NCBI GenBank assembly: GCA_024195265.1
Contig: JAJLRJ010000005.1
Coordinates: forward strand, 29,678,973 to 29,742,972
Direction of reading: 5' to 3'
From: Dendrophyllia cribrosa
Taxonomy: Eukaryota > Cnidaria > Anthozoa > Scleractinia > Dendrophylliidae
Length of the DNA stretch: 64,000 nt
This document shows positions 55,000 through 64,000 of the stretch, one piece after another. Under the pieces are notes generated by a model, which saw nothing but the letters and a program-made list of their open reading frames with translations, was not told the DNA's origin and did no database searches. Numbering within the stretch: the stretch's first letter is position 1; every line of letters starts with the position of its first letter. The translations under genes were made by a program, and so were the position numbers.

Positions 55000-57900
55000 T
55001 TACAGCACGGCAACAGCAGAAAGACAAAATCCTGGTTGTAATGCAGTTACTGTAACTGTGTGTACACCCGGAGCTAAGGTTCGTGTCAAAACATCAACTT
55101 GAGTCCTCCTTTGTCCGCCTTGCTCCTTTATTATTTTTGCCGATTGCTGATTCCCATCTACCCATACTGTTCCCATTCCACCAAAAGAGTTATGCGTTGT
55201 AATCGCCAATTCCCTCTCCGAATTAGGACTCAAGTTGTCTAGATCCTCAAGAGAAGGGACAGTGAACTTCATTTTCAACATTGCTCCAGTTTGCATGGCT
55301 TTTAAGCATCTTAAGCGATCGCGACGGACCGGCCAATGACTGATGTTCGCAAACTGAAAGCCTGTTGCTTCGGTGAACTCTAGATCGGGAAGAGTGTTCC
55401 GTAGTTTTTTGCCGTAGTCTGGTGTGAGAAGCGTCCAACAAAATGGCCTAGGATTTTCTGGATCGTCAAATATCGGTTTTGGTAATGTCTTTAACTCTTC
55501 ATCCTGTTGGTGATTTTTCAGTGTGTGATTTCTTAACAGTATCATCTCATACGAAATGGTTTGTTCAAACACTCCTTTTAAGTACGAAATCAATAGCGTA
55601 GACATCTGTGCGTGACCAAGAATACTTGGGTGATAACCATCAGAACTAAATAGCTTTTTCAGGTCCAATTGTTGGTCGGCCACGGACGAACATATCACAT
55701 TTCTCCAACTCAGAGACGTGAGCTTGTAATACTGCGCTATGGTGTTACCTCCCTCATCCTCGGAATCAGGACAGTCTTGACCCACTGCCGTCCTGTAGTA
55801 ATTTCCACGAAAAAAGTTGGCAAATATCAGGGCCGGATGGGATGGCAGGTTCAAAATGATCCTAGTTAACTGCTCCAGTGGTTTTGCTGGTGCAAAATTT
55901 CTCCCCTTGTAACGTTGATAGTCATTAGCTGCAAGTTCCCAAACGACAATATCTGGAAGGGTTCTCATGTAATTTTTAATACAATAAGAGAAATACTCCG
56001 AATCTGTTCCCCCGATAGCAACCGCGTCGATCTTGAGCTGTGAAGTTGTGATGGGTGTCACGGTGTTATTCCACCAATCGCTAATGGCTTTGTGGTAGAC
56101 CCCTTCGATATTTCCGCGATCCTTTTCGACACCCCCTCCAGCCGAAATCGACCCACCTACGACGAGAACGTTAATGTTAGTGCCCGTCAGAGCCCTTTTA
56201 AAGACCCTCTTCAGTCTTTGAGGCGAACCTAGATTAGCTATTCCAGAACGCAACATGTTGGGAGTGATTCCAATTTCGTCCAAAGATTTTTGGTAGTAGA
56301 TCCAGCTGCTCATAAAATCTTGGGACAAAGATATCTCCAATGACTTGAGTTCTTCTTTGAAGAGCAAATTCGAATCGGCATCTATATTTTCTGATGCAGC
56401 TGTTTCTTTTCTAGAGTTAGTATTCTTGATATTAAGAGGCGCTTGCTGTTTAGAGACTTGGTTACTGATAGTCGTTTCGCCGGGAAAACTGCTAGTGTGT
56501 CCCTGATCCTTGACCTGCGTTTTACTTATATTAGTTCCTTCATTTGATGTTGAATTTTTTGCTTTCTCATTCGGAGTCGGGCGGGCTCGGTTGACAACTT
56601 GCATGGAGGAACTGTGGCTTCGATTTTTCATAAGGTCTTTCAAGGACTGTGGCGATACCACTATTATGACACGGTTATTAGAATCAGTGACATTCTCTTT
56701 TTTGGAGGCGTCTGATGGAACAACAGTGTCCATATTCGGTTTGAAAAGACTCGAGTTGGATGAACCTCCTACGCTTTCGTTCAGATTCTCTGTTTTTATT
56801 GTATCATTAGGACTGAGCAAAGAAATAAAGTCCGCTATGTATTTTTCCAAGGATCCTTCTTCCTCTTCTTTCGAAACATTTTTTACCTGTGATGGCCATG
56901 GAAGGATGGAATCGTTTAGAAGATTCTTAGTAGCGAGTCCTCCACCGTTGGATAGTTTTTCCTCGATTTCCGTAGGCTCTGTAGTCCCTGTAGCTGCACT
57001 GCTTGTACTATTGCCAAGTGGCTCTTCTTTTCCTTTCATTTCTGTAGTCTGACCCACTGCAAAACCATTCATTCGAAGAATGTCAGTAATGTTATGGAGC
57101 TGCTTGCGAAGAACAGTTTCGTTCCCAAAGTAAGTCATGAGCACTTGATGGGATGACTGATCACTGTCAGTAGAACTTGGTGTCTCTATGGAGTTACTGG
57201 GCCTTACTCCATCGGTGCTGCGTTGCCTAGAAGCCAATCGTTGGTCAACATACGTCATGTTTGGTTCAACCGTCAGCCTTTCCGTGTTTACAGCGCTACC
57301 CATGTTAGTATCCATGCTGGCGTTTGATGCACTAACCAAAGGTTGAATTGGCTCTTGAATGCTTCTAACCTCACCTAATACGTCTTTGCTACCATGAGAA
57401 AACGAAGTCCTAGAATTGTTTTGAATGGAAGCATCCGGCCCGCTTTTGTAATTTTTCCGATTGAGTATATATGGGAGGTAGTCTAATGGCTTCATCACTT
57501 CGGCGTTCTTGAATATTCGCTCTCTTACGTCACCCGTTAGGTCCTTAAAAAACATCCTTTTGTCTTCGCCAAAATTTCCATTTTCCTTTTTCCCGTTGTT
57601 TTGCCCAACAAACAAAGTGTGAAATCTAGAAACTTCTTTCATCATCTGCTCAACGTCGTTCATTTCCGGGTTGTTATTATGGCTAGTGCCGCCTGGTGCT
57701 TGTGTAGTGCTTCCATGGGTTTGCCCATATAATTTTCTAAGCTTCTCGATTAGTTTTTTATATTCTGCAGACCAGCTTGACAAAGAAGAGCTTGTGTCCA
57801 CTCTTTGAGAGGACACGTCATTTTGTTGGGACAAGCCATCAGAGCCTTTTTGATGCTTTTGAGAGCTACCGTTTGAGCTAAAAGAAGCTTGCTCGTTCTC

Positions 57901-59919
57901 ATCACTATCAACAACCGTATACGTAGCCTGTTCATTTCCAGGATTCCTGTTAGCATATTGCATCTGAATAGTCGCATTCTGTGAATTCAGCGCGGACCCG
58001 GGTTTCTTATACAGAGGCGTGCCCACGTCACTCACGTGCTTCTCTTGTGCCCATGTTAACGTCGCGCCAGTGTGTTGTTGGACATTGATTGTGCTGACAT
58101 TGTGTTGATGACTTTGACTTTGAAAGGCCTGAGGAGTGTATGGCTTCTTTAAGAAGTCATCATTCTGGGATGAAGTCGTCTTGTTCGCTTGCCAATGTTT
58201 CCTGGAAGATTCTAGTTGCACTGGATTAACATAGATTATTTTAACATCTTTAGGTTCGACCTGGATCGGTATTTTAAATATCGGAGCACTGCTAAGGCGA
58301 AACGAAGATGCATTGGGGGTCAAATAAGGCCTTTTAGACTGAGCAATCCCTTCGTCGTGTCCACCATCAATAGTATTCTGGGCATGCTGTGTTAAACGGC
58401 CGTTACTGTTGATCGCGTTATTTGTTGGTCGTCCTTGCGAGTTTTTACCACCACTTTTGTCCATTTGCCGAATTGGTGCTTTAAAAGAATTGTTAAAGGA
58501 AATAGAATTGCCTCCCGCTGATTCAGGCTTCAAATTACCACTCTGTTCGTACGGATTTGGTTTGTTTTTGGAAATATCTCCGTTTTCAAGTTGAGTTAAA
58601 TGCGGCGAAGATTGTTTCATTTGCGAATTAATAGAAGAGCCTTGGAAACCCTCTTCCGCGTCACCGGTAACAAGCAATTTCTGTTCATCACCATCACTTT
58701 GAACATTTTCAGGTTTCTTCTTTGCATTATCATATTCCGACTGATTTTTAGAACCGGCAAACATGTCGAGCGTGCTTTCAAGATCTGCGAGATGACCACT
58801 AGGATGTTTAATATCGTTTTCGTGTAATGCGTTTTGTGGCAGAAGCGAATACGCTGGCCACTTAGGTTTGTTCCCAGCATTTCCACTTTGTAAATCTTCG
58901 GATATGTGTTCGGCTTGTTCCTTTTGATCTTGATCAGTTAAGTTTCTCTCAACCTGTTGGATGGCGTCCCATACAGCCTTACTGAGCACCGGATGCGCGT
59001 TTTCGGCGTTTTCATTAACCTCTTCTTGGTCTTCAATTATCGTAGCATCTCTAGGAGGAACGACAGGACGTTGTTGACTGTTATTGTGCTCTCCCTTGCT
59101 ATTGTCCATGATGGTGACTTCATTATTGGCAGTCGTTCCAGTTTGTTTGTATAACAAACTATCGTTTCCTTCCTCGGGTTCTTTTCCACCCGCCACAAAT
59201 TGGTTGATTCTGGCATCCGATTTTGTCAGCGCTCCCATTACGTTATCTACTTCTTCACCTAGCAATTGGGATTCTTCGTTTGCTCCCTCATTTATACTAC
59301 TTTCGACATTTGTGTATTCATTTTTGGCTACGTCTGAGGTTAGGGTACTGTATGAATCTTTGTCAGCTTTTCCATCCACGTTGTCAATAATGGTGACATA
59401 ATTGTTGCGGTTGTCATCACTGTTCTCCGAATACTCATTTCCATTAACGTCCTCATAACGTGGACTTTCATATTCATCTTGTTTTCCTTCCGAGTCTTGA
59501 TTGTCGTCGAGGAATTCAATTTCTTGACGTGGCTTTAGTTTGAGGCGGTTTCGAAGGACTCTTTTAAAACCATCTATGTATTTTTTGTGAAGAACATTCC
59601 GAGGTCTTATCGTTTGATCAATCAAAGTAACATAAGGCGTTTTGGACAGTAGATTTTTACTTTGGTTCGTATTTTTCTCGTGGATCCTGTGTTGAACCAC
59701 CTTCGCGCTGTCATTTAATACGGAATTGGTGTTATATTCAAATTTGTCTTTCCATTCATTCACTCCACCTTCCACTAACGGACGAGCCTCACTGTTTTTC
59801 CATGGTTGATTCTCAATATCAATTTTATCTCTGTCGTGATGGTTGCTTCCGTAAGTCAGTTGCGACAAACCGTCAATCGCTATAAGAAACGCAAACCATG
59901 TAATAAATGGTTCTTTCAT
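55000..59919 (-). CDS. Large secreted SGNH/GDSL-type hydrolase domain protein (1639 aa)
   Basis: Single uninterrupted ORF. The frame opens upstream to 60,099 only with a TTG; the first ATG, at 59,919, begins a good signal peptide (MKEPFITWFAFLIAIDGLSQ). Residues about 25-1240 are polar, rich in N, S, Q, K, D, E, contain no cysteine, many N-glycosylation sequons and a recurring VT(I/L)(I/M)D(N/Q) motif (about 96, 174, 268). From about 1248 an SGNH hydrolase domain follows: VVGGSISAGGG with nucleophile Ser1257 (GGS in place of GDS), AIGGTDSEYF, ELAANDY with Asn1332, and DGYHPSILGH with Asp1427 and His1430. About 150 C-terminal residues (WTLLTPDYG...GVHTVTVTALQPG) look like a beta-rich domain. 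SGNH enzymes cleave esters of lipids or acetylated sugars; the substrate is unknown. Probably an extracellular matrix, mucus or glycan-modifying protein (inferred). Confidence 0.9.
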   Translation of the reverse strand: MKEPFITWFAFLIAIDGLSQLTYGSNHHDRDKIDIENQPWKNSEARPLVEGGVNEWKDKFEYNTNSVLNDSAKVVQHRIHEKNTNQSKNLLSKTPYVTLIDQTIRPRNVLHKKYIDGFKRVLRNRLKLKPRQEIEFLDDNQDSEGKQDEYESPRYEDVNGNEYSENSDDNRNNYVTIIDNVDGKADKDSYSTLTSDVAKNEYTNVESSINEGANEESQLLGEEVDNVMGALTKSDARINQFVAGGKEPEEGNDSLLYKQTGTTANNEVTIMDNSKGEHNNSQQRPVVPPRDATIIEDQEEVNENAENAHPVLSKAVWDAIQQVERNLTDQDQKEQAEHISEDLQSGNAGNKPKWPAYSLLPQNALHENDIKHPSGHLADLESTLDMFAGSKNQSEYDNAKKKPENVQSDGDEQKLLVTGDAEEGFQGSSINSQMKQSSPHLTQLENGDISKNKPNPYEQSGNLKPESAGGNSISFNNSFKAPIRQMDKSGGKNSQGRPTNNAINSNGRLTQHAQNTIDGGHDEGIAQSKRPYLTPNASSFRLSSAPIFKIPIQVEPKDVKIIYVNPVQLESSRKHWQANKTTSSQNDDFLKKPYTPQAFQSQSHQHNVSTINVQQHTGATLTWAQEKHVSDVGTPLYKKPGSALNSQNATIQMQYANRNPGNEQATYTVVDSDENEQASFSSNGSSQKHQKGSDGLSQQNDVSSQRVDTSSSLSSWSAEYKKLIEKLRKLYGQTHGSTTQAPGGTSHNNNPEMNDVEQMMKEVSRFHTLFVGQNNGKKENGNFGEDKRMFFKDLTGDVRERIFKNAEVMKPLDYLPYILNRKNYKSGPDASIQNNSRTSFSHGSKDVLGEVRSIQEPIQPLVSASNASMDTNMGSAVNTERLTVEPNMTYVDQRLASRQRSTDGVRPSNSIETPSSTDSDQSSHQVLMTYFGNETVLRKQLHNITDILRMNGFAVGQTTEMKGKEEPLGNSTSSAATGTTEPTEIEEKLSNGGGLATKNLLNDSILPWPSQVKNVSKEEEEGSLEKYIADFISLLSPNDTIKTENLNESVGGSSNSSLFKPNMDTVVPSDASKKENVTDSNNRVIIVVSPQSLKDLMKNRSHSSSMQVVNRARPTPNEKAKNSTSNEGTNISKTQVKDQGHTSSFPGETTISNQVSKQQAPLNIKNTNSRKETAASENIDADSNLLFKEELKSLEISLSQDFMSSWIYYQKSLDEIGITPNMLRSGIANLGSPQRLKRVFKRALTGTNINVLVVGGSISAGGGVEKDRGNIEGVYHKAISDWWNNTVTPITTSQLKIDAVAIGGTDSEYFSYCIKNYMRTLPDIVVWELAANDYQRYKGRNFAPAKPLEQLTRIILNLPSHPALIFANFFRGNYYRTAVGQDCPDSEDEGGNTIAQYYKLTSLSWRNVICSSVADQQLDLKKLFSSDGYHPSILGHAQMSTLLISYLKGVFEQTISYEMILLRNHTLKNHQQDEELKTLPKPIFDDPENPRPFCWTLLTPDYGKKLRNTLPDLEFTEATGFQFANISHWPVRRDRLRCLKAMQTGAMLKMKFTVPSLEDLDNLSPNSERELAITTHNSFGGMGTVWVDGNQQSAKIIKEQGGQRRTQVDVLTRTLAPGVHTVTVTALQPGFCLSAVAVL

Positions 59920-60117
59920 TGCTTTCCGTGTGTAATGCTCGATGTGGGACAATCGAGCTGCGACTACAACATTGTGGTGGATTTTATCAAGGTTCAGTAA
60001 TGTTGACCAAGCTTTATGACCCGGCAGCTGTGGGAATAGACATTGGAATTGGTTAAATATTATAACGTCGCACACGGTAAAGCATGCAGCGTAAAGCAAC
60101 TGGCAGTATTGCTACTC

Positions 60118-60230
60118 CCCCCTGGATGGGATGCTCGTACATCGCAAGGTTACCCCCCAGCATTATGTTGCCGGTACCCATTCATGCACCTGGCCACCGC
60201 ACAGGCTAACCACTACACCACCGCATAAAA
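60118..60230 (-). repeat. tRNA-like/SINE-like segment upstream of the SGNH gene
   Basis: Read on the minus strand, GCGGTGGTGTAGTGGTTAGC resembles a tRNA 5' half with an A-box, and the rest (GGGTACCGGCAACATAATGC, CTTGCGATGTACGAGCATCC) is unlike a tRNA. It lies about 200 bp above the start codon, in the probable promoter or 5' UTR. Confidence 0.45.
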
Positions 60231-60438
60231 GACAAAATTATTTTGAAATCACTCCGACAGCGGTCGATGAGAGGAGACTGAGCTGAGCGCGTGTATATTT
60301 TTTTCTCCCCTCGCGCTTCGCGTTTGCCTGAAACGCTTAAAAAAATAACGCCTGTTCTGCAGGCTAAGCGCGTGGGGACGCAAAACCTGAGCTGAGCACG
60401 TGGAGACATACGGCTAGCTAGTAACGCAACATATCAAT

Positions 60439-60588
60439 AATAGACCTTTCCCGCATTCCACTCCAGTGAGCACACACAATGAAACGAGGTCGAGGCTTGG
60501 GTGGACAATTCCATACAAATCACTGTATTTTGTCCACCCCAGCCTCGAGTTGGTGCCTTTGCTCACAGGAATGCGGGAAAGGTCTATT
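60439..60588. mobile_element. 150-bp MITE AATAGACCTTTCCCGCATTC
   Basis: AATAGACCTTTCCCGCATTC is mirrored by GAATGCGGGAAAGGTCTATT. The inner arms (GAGGCTTGGGTGGACAA and TTGTCCACCCCAGCCTC) also pair, so nearly the whole element is a hairpin. Confidence 0.85.
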
Positions 60589-62257
60589 AACCTAAATTTT
60601 CACGGCTTATGGTACTTTGCGAAACGAAACGAAACGAAATGGTACTTTGCGAAACGAAACGAAACGAAATGATAACTTGAAAGATACGCTTAGCTGTAAA
60701 GCAACAAAGTAAAAGTTAACATAAGACCAAATAGGAATTCTACTGTTTTGCGGCAAAATAGCGCCAAGTCTTGTACTAAGTCTTTTTTAAGCCAAGTCTT
60801 TTTTATTGAGTTCTTAGATTATTCTTTAGTCTTAGTTTTCGTGTCAAACCGCGAAAAAATCTTGTAGGTCGAGTGAATAAATCGAGTAGCAATGAAGTGA
60901 AATATCACCATCACAAAATGGTGTAAACTCAGAACAACACACTTGAAGCTTGAAGACCGACATGTTGTAAAGCTAGTTTGCAGGTATTGTACAACATAAG
61001 ACAAAACTAAAATTAAACAGAAATATATTAGACAGACCATATATCATATTTCAGACCATATTTCATCTTCTTGAACGAGTGAATAAATCGAGCAGTGAAG
61101 TGAATTATCACCGTTACAAATCGCCGAAAACAAAAACATCCTGACCAGGCAGCAAACAATACATTAGGCAAATCCGCATGCGGCATTTTGATAGTTTGTA
61201 GAACATAATTTTAACTAACCGTATCTTCATATAGTATTGTCATATAGTACCATTTCGCAAAGTACCATTTCGTTCGGGGGTAGAAGCGGAATATTGACAC
61301 TCAAAAAATTCCGTATTCCTCTGCTCTCCTGAGGTAAATATTCCCATTCCCTACTAATTTTTTGGGAGATATTCCTTATTCTTTTTAATTTTTGAAAGTG
61401 CCTTACTCGACTTACTCGTCCCGATACTCTCATACTCAGTCCGCAACCAACAAAGTAAATGTTTAACACGACACGAAAAATTGCGAATTGAACCTCAATT
61501 TTGCCATGTCCCATGGTTTCAGGATCATGGTTCGGCGTTTGACTCAAGCAGACATCATAGTCCGTTTTCATTATGATACTATCTGTCGTTAGAATTGATT
61601 TTTGAATTATTTCCGCAAGTATTAATACTGTTACCATGCTTCGACCATGTTGAACAAACTGTACACAAAAACGACACTGCAGATCATGCATAACCTGGTC
61701 TGACCTGAGCAAACCATTTGGCGAGTTATTTTTTGTCCTTTTTAACCCAAAATAGTTCGGGAACAATTGTTATGGAATACAAAGAAAACCCTCAGCTTGT
61801 GAAAGGTTAACAACTCAAATGGATCATCAAATGCTACTCTATTTCCATAAAAAAATTTCAGTTCACCGGACCCGGGTCACTGAACAAGACCGCTATAACG
61901 CCCACAGTCACGTCAATAAAAGCAAAAAAAAGGTCGATCCTTTTTAACAGAAATTTCTGTTTCAACTGCAGTTGCAACATGGTTTTTCAAATATGAAAAC
62001 GGGTTTAACTGGTGGAGTCAAATGATTTTCACTATGAGTTTTTAACAGAGTTTATTATTGACCGCTCCGTGCAAGCGTTTGTGAAGCAGGCGGTGACGTG
62101 AAATCGCGTGCGTAGTACGCGCTCAGGTGTGCAACTGGAAACGGCGGTTGATGCGGAATGAATGTGATAAAAGATTGGTAAGTGATCCACGCTTAGCCAC
62201 GAGCTCTACTGCTTACCATCCCAACATAAGAGGATGCATTTTAGTAAATTTGTATAG

Positions 62258-62358
62258 GTAATCATACGGTTTCGAGTTAATGCAATTTTGAGCTTTTTGA
62301 AAAACTCAATCGTGCAAACAAATTAATCCCAAATTGAACGAGAAAACCGTATGATTAC
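62258..62358. repeat. Inverted repeat GTAATCATACGGTTT
   Basis: GTAATCATACGG and CCGTATGATTAC bound a 101-bp segment in which TTTTTGAAAAACTC-type palindromes recur. It is embedded in the 60.6-62.8-kb element. Confidence 0.7.
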
Positions 62359-62460
62359 TTATTAATAATTATACATGAAAAAATTTGCATCTATTTTTGT
62401 TTGGAAATTTTTTTTTTTGCAAAAATTTTTTTTTGGGAATTTTTTTTTTTCGATTTGTAA

Positions 62461-62520
62461 TTTGCACTGGTGTTACACTTTTTGTACTGGTGTTACACGT
62501 TTTGCACTGGTGTTACACTT
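62461..62520. repeat. Three 20-bp tandem units TTTGCACTGGTGTTACACTT
   Basis: Three back-to-back units with two base differences in the middle one. Confidence 0.95.
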
Positions 62521-62713
62521 GAACTGCACTGCTCTTAGCCAATCAGAATCGAGTACTTTTTTCATGTATATTATTAATATTAGAATATTTCCTATTCTCT
62601 ATTTGTCATGCGCTTTATTGAAATATTCCGTATTCAGTATATTTTTCAGGCAAATATTCAATATTCCTCAGTTTTCAACCACGATATTCAATATTCAATA
62701 TTCCGCTTCTACC

Positions 62714-62815
62714 CCCGAATTTCGTTTCGTTTCGTTTCGTTTCGCTTCGCAAAGTACCATTTCCTTTCGTTTCGTTTCGTTTCGTTTCGTTTCGTTTCGT
62801 TTCGTTTCGCAAAGT
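62714..62815. repeat. (TTTCG)n pentanucleotide satellite
   Basis: About seven to eight units before and after a CGCAAAGTACCATTTCC interruption. The matching (CGAAA)n array is at about 60,620-60,670. Confidence 0.95.
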
Positions 62816-62834
62816 ACCATAAGCCAATTTTCAC

Positions 62835-64000
62835 ACTTTCCTCGTTGTGAACGCGTCCTTTGCTCAACAATATTCTACAGACATTGCAAGAACTTGATGC
62901 GTGAATTACAAAACAAAATTAGTCTTATCAGCTGGAGTTTTCGTCGATTCATCCCGGTTACATTTGCTTTGCTTCCCCTCAAAAAACGAAAGAGAAAATT
63001 CTGTAATACCAGCGAGACGATAAAACAGCATTATTACAACAAATTTACCGCAGCAATTTCTATCTTTTGGATACACTAGTACTTATGGTTATAGTGCTGA
63101 AAAAATTGGTGTGATTTGTAAGATTTCCGAGCATATAAACAGGGCTAGAAGCAAGGATTCGTATCAAGGCCGATCGATCTAAAGTCGGCAGTACAGGTAC
63201 AAGCTCGTACTGGTCTCATGGTGATGATGTACTGATTTACTCGCGGAGGTGGAAACTCTTTTGCTTGAGCTTTTGCGCTTTTATTTTGCAATTTTTATTA
63301 ATATTTCGCTGTACAACTTTCAATTTGACCCAGAAAACATCCAAACACTGGAACATATATACACAGTCGTACACAATAGCAGGTATTGCAACAGGTAGCA
63401 CAAAGTGTTAAAAATGTCAATGAGGACAGATGTAACCAATGAAGCGAATGATTAATTTGATTTCTTTTATACTCAGGTGCCTTGTTTTATGCTGCCGGGC
63501 ATGGCAGTGATAACTTGTTGGGAAGTTAAACTTGTAACGGTACGTTTGAACAAGAGAAACTGACGGAAAGAATAGAATGACATCCCTAGCCGGGCGAGAG
63601 TCTCAAATCTGGTTGTTTGGCGATAACCAGCTGTCATTTCGAATATTTTTTAACTCTACATATGGCCAAGCTCTTACTAATCTCGCTATCTATCTGGAGA
63701 CATAACATGTACAGTTTTCGAAAAAGACTTTCTTATTTTAAAAATAAAATACAGAAATTTTCCAAAGCAACAAAATGAGACATAATAAATGCCAATTAAG
63801 ACACAACATACCTCGCCGTAATTCAGTTCAATCACGCCATTGTTTTGTCAACAAGACCAGCACTAAACCTTGATCACGTTAACAACGGCTCCTTTCTTAT
63901 GTGACTGTTTCGATTAATCAAAATGCGATTATTTTACCACAAGTCAAACCAGTTTAGCTTGGCCGTAGAAATAAGGTATTTCTGTTTTTGCATTCATTTT
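62835..64000. other. Non-coding right end of the window
   Basis: No supported gene or clear repeat. The sequence is AT-rich with ordinary composition. Confidence 0.5.

Larger units (their letters stand above)
60597..62830. mobile_element. 2.2-kb element bounded by inverted (TTTCG)n arrays
   Basis: The left end GGCTTATGGTACTTTGCG followed by (CGAAA)n is mirrored at the right by (TTTCG)n and CGCAAAGTACCATAAGCC. A second inner inverted pair, TTCGGGGGTAGAAGCGGAAT near 61,275 and ATTCCGCTTCTACCCCCGAA near 62,698, lies within. No transposase ORF; frames at 61,227-61,766 and 62,375-63,079 are repeat translations. Confidence 0.65.

Noticed and set aside
56510..57052. 180-codon + strand frame
   Set aside because: Shadow of the SGNH gene on the opposite strand.
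59920..60099. 60-codon N-terminal extension of the SGNH protein
   Set aside because: The extension starts with TTG; the first ATG (59,919) begins a proper signal peptide.
61227..61766. 179-codon minus-strand frame
   Set aside because: It lies in the 60.6-62.8-kb repeat element and has no transposase or other domain.
62375..63079. 234-codon + strand frame with FRFVSFRFVSF repeats
   Set aside because: It is a translation of the (TTTCG)n satellite and poly-T tracts.

Overview
The window is nuclear DNA of an animal. It holds one long, intron-rich kinase gene, several intronless genes, about 60% non-coding sequence and many short inverted-repeat transposable elements. The kinase is a clear MELK orthologue. 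Together with the repeat landscape (abundant TACATGTA palindromes and many snap-back elements) and the compact exons, this suggests an anthozoan cnidarian, most likely a stony coral. The taxon is an inference, not something read from a marker gene.

Region 1 (about 480-24,720, + strand) is the complete MELK gene. Twenty-three coding exons, all with GT/AG borders and consistent phases, join into a 656-residue protein: a kinase domain, a UBA-like segment, a proline- and TP-rich linker and a C-terminal KA1 domain. Its promoter region carries an inverted CCAAT box followed by a TTCAAA/TTTGAA pair resembling the cell-cycle CHR element. Its introns contain at least nine inverted-repeat elements.

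Region 2 (about 25-55 kb) is repeat-rich. Three small intronless minus-strand ORFs (32.4, 39.8 and 47.7 kb) encode diverged paralogues of 169, 144 and 174 residues. They share a C-terminal block of about 40 residues (RR-x-A-[IV]-C ... GVSLR ... LL-stop) that ends exactly at the stop codon. I recognise no known domain in them. They are spaced 7.4 and 7.9 kb apart and are the best candidate here for an undescribed gene family. Around them lie non-autonomous DNA transposons, including a 448-bp element with a 9-bp target-site duplication nested inside an older element, a 1.9-kb TTAA-bounded element and several long palindromes. Four palindromes carry a GCGNAGC hairpin tip.

Region 3 (55.0-59.9 kb, - strand) is a single 4.9-kb ORF for a 1639-residue secreted protein: signal peptide, a cysteine-free, polar, sequon-rich segment of over 1200 residues, a C-terminal SGNH/GDSL-type hydrolase domain with its catalytic residues present, and a final domain of about 150 residues. 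Region 4 (60-64 kb) is repeats, including a 2.2-kb element bounded by inverted (TTTCG)n arrays, and no gene I can support.

No CRISPR array, rRNA gene or convincing functional tRNA was seen. Nothing in the sequence shows that the genes act together. The three small paralogues form one family; MELK and the SGNH protein look like unrelated neighbours.
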